Positions 56,935-60,658 of a stretch of 60,658 nucleotides of DNA are shown piece after piece (position 1 is the stretch's first letter; the number at the start of each line of letters is the position of its first letter). Position numbers and translations under genes: made by a program. The notes under the pieces were generated by a model, which worked only from the letters and a program-made list of their open reading frames with translations, did not search any database and had not been told where the DNA came from. The DNA comes from Paludibacteraceae bacterium (GTDB lineage Bacteria; Bacteroidota; Bacteroidia; Bacteroidales; Paludibacteraceae). The stretch covers positions 1 to 60,658 of the forward strand of contig JAFZLC010000036.1 of NCBI GenBank assembly GCA_017551675.1. The letters run 5' to 3'.

Positions 56935-57813
56935 TCACCCCTTCCGATACTCCTTTGGACTCATACCCTTCAGACGCAAGAAGAACTTGCTAAATGAAGG
57001 GGTGTCGGCAAAGTGGAGATAGTCAGCTATCTGAGAGATGCTCAGTTGGGAGGTTTTCAACAGGAATGTTGCCTCAATCATTAGCATCTGATTGATATAG
57101 TCGATAACAGTGCGACCTGTCACCTGACGAACTACGCGGGAGAGATAGACTGTAGAGATATGGAGCTGGTCGGCATAGAACGGGATGTCGTGGTGCTGAG
57201 CAAAGTAACGAGGCAGCAGACGAATGAATTCGATGAAAATTTCCTCCACACGCTGGGGTGTCTGACGGTGTACGATGGCACGCTGCTGGGCATTCTGCAG
57301 GTCAAGCAGGAATATGGAATAGAGCATGCGCAATACCTCACCTTTGTATATATGATCGGAATGAATATAGCTGATGATTTCGCACATTTTCATGAGCAGA
57401 TGCTTTACGGAATCTGAGGCCAATGTCTGTTTCGGCTCATGCAACTGTACGATGGGCATGTAGGCCAGATATACGAGGTCGTGGACAGATGGTGCCTCGA
57501 TGGTGACATGCTCATCGGCCATCAGACAGAAGCCGTGGAAATCGTCAGAGGTAGCCATGACGGAGACGGGGAGGCACGGTGAATAGACGTACAAATCGTT
57601 GGGGTGAATCGTCAGTTCACGACCATTGTAGTGAATTGTCATCCATCCTTTGTCAACTAGCATAAAGGCGAAGCAGGAAACGAATCCCTTCGTCAGGTTG
57701 GTACGAAGGATTATCTCTGCATTTGTTTCTATGCAATACATTCCTTCATTCCAGCCTTTTTCTGGCAAATCGTCGCCAACAAATATTGGCAAATATTCAT
57801 TCAGCGTATACAC
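56935..57813 (-). CDS. Second AraC family transcription regulator
   Basis: 292 residues. N-terminal ligand-binding part (about 1-160) with FVGDDLPEKGWNEGMYCIE and HPNDLYVYSPCLPV, then a helical linker and the C-terminal double helix-turn-helix: ADQLHISTVYLSRVVRQVTG (about 218-237) and LSISQIADYLHFADTPSFSK then FFLRLKGMSPKEYRKG. It resembles regulators that open many Prevotella redox or efflux loci. No CCGAAAT element lies in its short upstream gap (57814-57837), so it may be read from the HNH gene upstream. Confidence 0.88.
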   Translation of the reverse strand: MYTLNEYLPIFVGDDLPEKGWNEGMYCIETNAEIILRTNLTKGFVSCFAFMLVDKGWMTIHYNGRELTIHPNDLYVYSPCLPVSVMATSDDFHGFCLMADEHVTIEAPSVHDLVYLAYMPIVQLHEPKQTLASDSVKHLLMKMCEIISYIHSDHIYKGEVLRMLYSIFLLDLQNAQQRAIVHRQTPQRVEEIFIEFIRLLPRYFAQHHDIPFYADQLHISTVYLSRVVRQVTGRTVIDYINQMLMIEATFLLKTSQLSISQIADYLHFADTPSFSKFFLRLKGMSPKEYRKG

Positions 57814-57837
57814 CTCGGTAATTTACAATTTAACGAT

Positions 57838-58782
57838 TTACGATTTCATTTGGGGCGCAAAATTATCTTCAATCATCAGGTCGCTCTTGCCCAAGTTACA
57901 TTCTGAACAGAGTGTTTGTAGGTTCTCCATCACCGTCTCGCCACCCTTAGAATACGGATAGATGTGGTCTATGTGCAGGACTACCGATGGGTCGGTTGCC
58001 GGTGACTTTCCACACTTGCAACACTTAAAATGGTCACGCGCCATGATGCGGAAACGCAAACGGAGATTGATGTCGCGGCGGGTTTTATGCCTGATGACTT
58101 TACCTTCGTCAATAGTCGTTATCGACTCGTTCTCTTCTATGGTTTCTGTTGGGGTATACTCACTTTCATCGTCGGAGTTGATGTAAGCAACAAATGCTTC
58201 CAATGCCTTGCGCCAACCGCCAAAACGATATAAATAAGGTTTTGCATTTATTTTTGACAATCCTTTAGAGCGAAAATCAGCAACAGTAGGCTGATGTCCT
58301 AACTTTATCCAAACACGCTCCATCTCCTCAAGGAGCTCTCTGTCTGAATATGCTCGTTTCGGACCAGTTCTAAATGGAGTCTGTTCTAAGCCAGCAGCAA
58401 TCAAGAGACCATTCCAACCGCCATATTTCTTTGCTCTTTGACCACGGTTGTATTTGCCATGCTTGTCATATTCTGGTCCACTTATATAATTTCTTCCCAT
58501 CAATGCAGCTACACTGCGTATATCTTCAATCAGAACATCGTCGCTCTCGCAATAATCATGATTCTTCAATCGACCGTGCTCTACTGACAAACCTGCTCGC
58601 TTCAGAACTTCATTCCAAGAACCGAATCTGTTTTTTACCGTGTTATAACTATATTTACCATGAGCAGTATAGTCTTTGCAAGAAAGTGATTCCTTCTGCA
58701 AAGCCTCTGCCACTCGTTTCACGTCGGCAATCAGTTCTTCGTCGGGCGTATTCCGATGATAATCATTGAGTACGAATTCCAT
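57838..58782 (-). CDS. HNH endonuclease with homing-endonuclease-associated repeats
   Basis: 314 residues. Three tandem repeats of about 50-55 residues (about 14-70, 76-130, 146-196), each with an (I/M)xxVxxxL opening and a (F/Y)GxWxxxLxxxAG end, of the type linked to homing endonucleases; they probably bind DNA. The C-terminal HNH domain has zinc-type CxxC pairs (CCKCGKSP, LCSECNLG) and the catalytic HIDHIYPYSKGG (about 277-288). It could be part of a mobile or defence-type system; no intron or intein is visible nearby. It lies between AraC 2 and the DUF2442 gene. Confidence 0.88.
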   Translation of the reverse strand: MEFVLNDYHRNTPDEELIADVKRVAEALQKESLSCKDYTAHGKYSYNTVKNRFGSWNEVLKRAGLSVEHGRLKNHDYCESDDVLIEDIRSVAALMGRNYISGPEYDKHGKYNRGQRAKKYGGWNGLLIAAGLEQTPFRTGPKRAYSDRELLEEMERVWIKLGHQPTVADFRSKGLSKINAKPYLYRFGGWRKALEAFVAYINSDDESEYTPTETIEENESITTIDEGKVIRHKTRRDINLRLRFRIMARDHFKCCKCGKSPATDPSVVLHIDHIYPYSKGGETVMENLQTLCSECNLGKSDLMIEDNFAPQMKS

Positions 58783-58822
58783 AAGCAGAGTTTAGAATGA
58801 TCGTTTCGTTCTGTATTATTTA

Positions 58823-59074
58823 CTACGCCGCCACGCCCAGCTCATAGAGCCTTTCGGGCGCGAAGCCTATTACGTCGTTCCAGTCGATGGTGAAGGGGTC
58901 GAGGCGGAAGGAACAGAAATAGTCTATGTCATGCAGCTTGCGGCAGATGCCTTTCTGCACCAGCGGCGAGAAGTCCACTAGCAGCACCTCGCCTGTGCTG
59001 AACGTCAGGCGCAGCGTGTAATCGCCAGCGTACTCGGCGGCGGTCACTGTGAGTAATGGGTTCTTTGTTGTCAT
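58823..59074 (-). CDS. DUF2442 domain protein
   Basis: 83 residues: short beta-rich fold with VTAAEYAGDYTLRLTFSTGEVLLVDFSPLV (cited by its ends) and FRLDPFTIDWNDVIGFAPERLYELG, the typical ending of the family. DUF2442 genes often sit directly beside DUF4160 genes and are suspected antitoxin-like partners. Here the DUF4160 gene upstream is broken. This locus is far richer in G+C (about 60%) than the flanks, pointing to horizontal gain. Confidence 0.85.
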   Translation of the reverse strand: MTTKNPLLTVTAAEYAGDYTLRLTFSTGEVLLVDFSPLVQKGICRKLHDIDYFCSFRLDPFTIDWNDVIGFAPERLYELGVAA

Positions 59075-59088
59075 ATCTGTGCTCCTTT

Positions 59089-59345
59089 TTATTTTAACGG
59101 GTCAATCTTCTTGGCGGCCTCGCAGTTCGACAGGCGCTCCCAGTTCTCCATCAGCTCTTCGCGGTGCAGATCGAGCCACTCATAGACGAGGCGCAAGGCG
59201 CGGCGCGGCATTTCACCACGGACGATGCCGTCCTTGATGGTCACCTCGGCCTGGTAGTTGTCGTATCAGACGTGGAAGTGCGGCGGGTTGTGGTCATCGA
59301 TGTACATGTAGATGAGATTCCGTAGAATTTGTTGATTTCTGGCAT
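59089..59345 (-). pseudogene. DUF4160 pseudogene (frameshift plus in-frame stop)
   Basis: From the ATG at 59343-59345 the frame reads MPEINKFYGI and then shifts. In a second frame the family sequence resumes (IYMYIDDHNPPHFHV), hits a TGA at 59266-59268, and runs on as YDNYQAEVTIKDGIVRGEMP and RRALRLVYEWLDLHREELM to a TAA at 59089. The length of 257 nt is not a multiple of three. Without the frameshift near 59316-59325 and the stop it would be a normal DUF4160 protein of about 85 residues. A good -7 box remains upstream, so the decay may be recent. Confidence 0.85.
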
Positions 59346-59374
59346 AATCGTATTGCTTTTATTGTTCTTTGGCT

Positions 59375-59383
59375 GCAAAGTTA
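59375..59383 (-). promoter_or_regulatory. -7 box upstream of the DUF4160 pseudogene
   Basis: The minus strand reads TAACTTTGC, exact consensus, 30 nt from the ATG. It probably still drives DUF2442. Confidence 0.5.
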
Positions 59384-59403
59384 ATCATTTTTTGCATTTA
59401 CGC

Positions 59404-59479
59404 ATCGTTTCGGACGTTAAATGTGCGAAATAATCTCATGACCGTATCGTTTCAGACAATGTTTGTATTGTTTCAGATA
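59404..59479. repeat. Three copies of an AT(C/T)GTTTC(A/G)GA(C/T) element upstream of the ferritin-like gene
   Basis: Copies at 59404-59415, 59446-59457 and 59468-59479, with start-to-start steps of 42 and 22 nt (near four and two helical turns). They fill the divergent gap 59346-59558 together with two -7 boxes and look like operators. Confidence 0.5.
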
Positions 59480-59502
59480 TGTATTCGTGTGAAATACAAC
59501 GT

Positions 59503-59510
59503 AACTTTGA
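59503..59510 (+). promoter_or_regulatory. -7 box for the ferritin-like gene
   Basis: TAACTTTG, exact core, 48 nt before the ATG. The third repeat above lies 23 nt upstream, near the -33/-45 position. Confidence 0.5.
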
Positions 59511-59558
59511 AATCGAAAAAGAAAAATATATCGTTTAACTTTTAATTTGAGAAGTATT

Positions 59559-60014
59559 ATGGACAAGCAGAAATCTATTGAAGCTTTACAGTTTTTCGTA
59601 ACTCATTTGGCAGAAGGTGCCATCGTTCACAAGCAACAGGGTATGATTTTCAAATCACAGGGCATCACCAAGCTCGGACAGAAGTACGTCGACCATTTCA
59701 ATGAGGAGATGGCCTGGGTAGAAAAGTTCACAGAGCGCATTCTCGACCTCGGTGGAGAGGTTAAATTCGAAGGCATGAAGAGTCGCGACCTTATTTGCGA
59801 CCCTGTTGAGTATGTCAAGGCTGACCTTGCTATTCAGGAGCCAGGTGTTGAGCTACTGTTGAAATGCATGGATGGTGTGAAGGGCGATCCTACCACCTAC
59901 GATCTGTTGAAGGATTACCTAAAGGACGAGGAGGAAGACTTGTACTGGAGCCAAGGCGCAGTAGAGCTTATCGAGAAAATTGGAACACAGAACTGGCTGT
60001 TATTACAACTATAA
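59559..60014 (+). CDS. Ferritin-like (Bfr/Dps-like) iron-storage protein
   Basis: 151 residues from the ATG at 59559 (MDKQKSIEALQFFVTHLAEG); an in-frame ATG four codons upstream is weaker. All-helical, with E and H residues spaced as in a four-helix ferroxidase bundle (HFNEEMAWVEKFTERILDLGGEV about 46-68; EEEDLYWSQGAVELIEKIG about 125-143). Cysteines lie in LICDP (about 79) and LLKCMDG (about 102). Dps-like Bfr relatives in Bacteroides store iron and guard against peroxide; that role is inferred. Confidence 0.72.
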   Translation: MDKQKSIEALQFFVTHLAEGAIVHKQQGMIFKSQGITKLGQKYVDHFNEEMAWVEKFTERILDLGGEVKFEGMKSRDLICDPVEYVKADLAIQEPGVELLLKCMDGVKGDPTTYDLLKDYLKDEEEDLYWSQGAVELIEKIGTQNWLLLQL

Positions 60015-60037
60015 GAAACAAACTTAATACAAAGATT

Positions 60038-60211
60038 ATGAAAGAACGTGTATTACAAGCCATGCGTGAGTTCGGTGCACCCGTCAACGCTGGCAAGATT
60101 GCAGAAATTACAGGTATCGACCGCAAGGAAGTGGACAAGGCTTTTGCTGAGCTCAAGAAAGAGGGTGCCATTGTATCGCCCGTACGCTGCAAGTGGGAAC
60201 CTGCGAAGTAA
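60038..60211 (+). CDS. Small winged-helix-like transcription factor
   Basis: 57 residues. A compact helix-turn-helix: VLQAMREFGAPVNAGKIAEI, then TGIDRKEVDKAFAELKKEGA and a beta-wing IVSPVRCKWEPAK. It is 23 nt after the ferritin-like gene and followed by a strong terminator, so the two form an operon. Such tiny wHTH proteins may regulate their partner gene. No further family assignment. Confidence 0.75.
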   Translation: MKERVLQAMREFGAPVNAGKIAEITGIDRKEVDKAFAELKKEGAIVSPVRCKWEPAK

Positions 60212-60297
60212 TATCTCAGCATCAACGATTTTGCCGTTGGCCTTATTATGATAATGATGCTCTACGAAGTGATGAATTAAGTTCTCATATAATCAAA

Positions 60298-60333
60298 AAA
60301 TCCTCCATATCGCTGGTGATATGGAGGATTTTT
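60298..60333 (+). terminator. Terminator of the ferritin-like operon
   Basis: AAATCCTCCATATC / GATATGGAGGATTT, 14-bp stem with a 6-nt loop, followed by a TTT run. Strong intrinsic terminator. Confidence 0.88.
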
Positions 60334-60373
60334 CGTCTCTTTGAAGCAGAAACCGCAATAATGGTAATCCTTA

Positions 60374-60419
60374 CCGAAATCTGTTTACCGCATTTATGCC
60401 CCACGTTGCTTACATTTGC
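60374..60419 (+). promoter_or_regulatory. Alcohol dehydrogenase promoter with putative AraC-type site
   Basis: CCGAAATCTGTTTACC (60374-60389), exactly 21 nt, then -7 TACATTTGC (60411-60419). Same element and spacing as at 52976 and 56220. Confidence 0.6.
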
Positions 60420-60444
60420 ATTATCAATTTAAAACAAAAACAAT

Positions 60445-60658
60445 ATGCAAAATTTTGATTATCAAACCCCGACCCGTCTTATCTTCGGCAAAGGCGTAAT
60501 CGCAAAACTGCCCGAAGTTATGGCGCAGTTCGGCAAAAAAATCCTTCTCACCTACGGCGGTGGAAGCATCAAGAAAATCGGTATCTATCAGAAAATCAAG
60601 GAACTTTTGAAAGATGCCGAAATCATCGAACTCTCAGGCATTCAGCCCAATCCAAAAT
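60445..60658 (+). CDS. Iron-containing alcohol dehydrogenase (5' part; runs off window)
   Basis: First 71 codons: MQNFDYQTPTRLIFGKGVIA, then KLPEVMAQFGKKILLTYGGG and SIKKIGIYQKIKELLK. This is the N-terminal NAD(P)-binding part of the iron-containing ADH family, closest in style to YqhD/BDH (PTRLIFGKG, LLTYGGGSIKK). YqhD reduces toxic aldehydes with NADPH. The metal ligands lie beyond the window. Its promoter carries the CCGAAAT element. Confidence 0.85.
   Translation, partial: MQNFDYQTPTRLIFGKGVIAKLPEVMAQFGKKILLTYGGGSIKKIGIYQKIKELLKDAEIIELSGIQPNPK

Noticed and set aside
59266-59268. TGA in DUF4160 read as selenocysteine
   Set aside because: A frameshift is also present and no selenocysteine insertion hairpin is visible; a pseudogene explains both.

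Overview
This window looks like chromosome from a Bacteroidales bacterium, most likely a Prevotella-type species. Evidence: type III glutamine synthetase, the LL-diaminopimelate aminotransferase route to lysine, a thiS-thiE-thiG-thiC-thiF-thiH thiamine operon, Bacteroidetes -7 promoter boxes (TAnnTTTG) in front of most transcription units, and a Prevotella-like secretion-tail motif on one protein. There is no rRNA, tRNA, CRISPR array, prophage or insertion sequence that I can see.

Layout. (1) 1-4768, minus strand: five tandem paralogues of a membrane-anchored, DjlA-like J-domain protein. The J domains are almost identical and the membrane segments diverge; the first copy runs off the window. 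(2) 4941-9283, minus: dapF-dapL-glnN (lysine/peptidoglycan precursor synthesis plus GSIII). Divergent to it, 9601-11982: a P-II signal protein, AmtB and a small outer-membrane porin-like protein. (3) 12540-29769, plus: gltB-gltD-pyrG-carA-carB-asnB-glmS-purF, eight genes with gaps of 36 nt or less. It joins GOGAT to five glutamine-dependent biosynthetic enzymes. Together with (2), ammonium uptake, sensing, assimilation into glutamine and glutamine spending sit within 25 kb. (4) 29774-35510, minus: a seven-gene thiamine operon behind a TPP riboswitch with a clear intrinsic terminator. (5) 35865-42808: yidC; a ComEA-like protein, a MATE transporter and a cytidylate-kinase-like protein (plus); galE and a sugar nucleotidyltransferase (minus). 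(6) 42963-49227: a MoxR-DUF58-DUF4350-DUF4129-SpoIIM operon with a divergent RDD gene, a conserved membrane system of unknown purpose. (7) 49317-52116: esterase, glycosyltransferase and an unknown membrane protein.

(8) 52.5-60.7 kb is accessory in character: a fluoride channel, a lipoprotein hydrolase, a cyclophilin-like secreted protein, two flavoproteins, two AraC regulators, an HNH endonuclease with associated repeats, a DUF2442 gene beside a broken DUF4160 gene, a ferritin-like protein with a tiny helix-turn-helix partner, and the start of an iron-containing alcohol dehydrogenase. Base composition changes several times here. Three promoters in this part (hydrolase, exported flavodoxin, alcohol dehydrogenase) carry a CCGAAATYTGTTTAYC-like element exactly 21 nt upstream of the -7 box, and a fourth copy overlaps the -7 box of the araC gene between them. 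This looks like a small undescribed AraC regulon and is, to me, the most novel regulatory signal in the window.

Annotation is from reading the sequence and family knowledge only; no database search was run. Promoter calls rest on motif matches.
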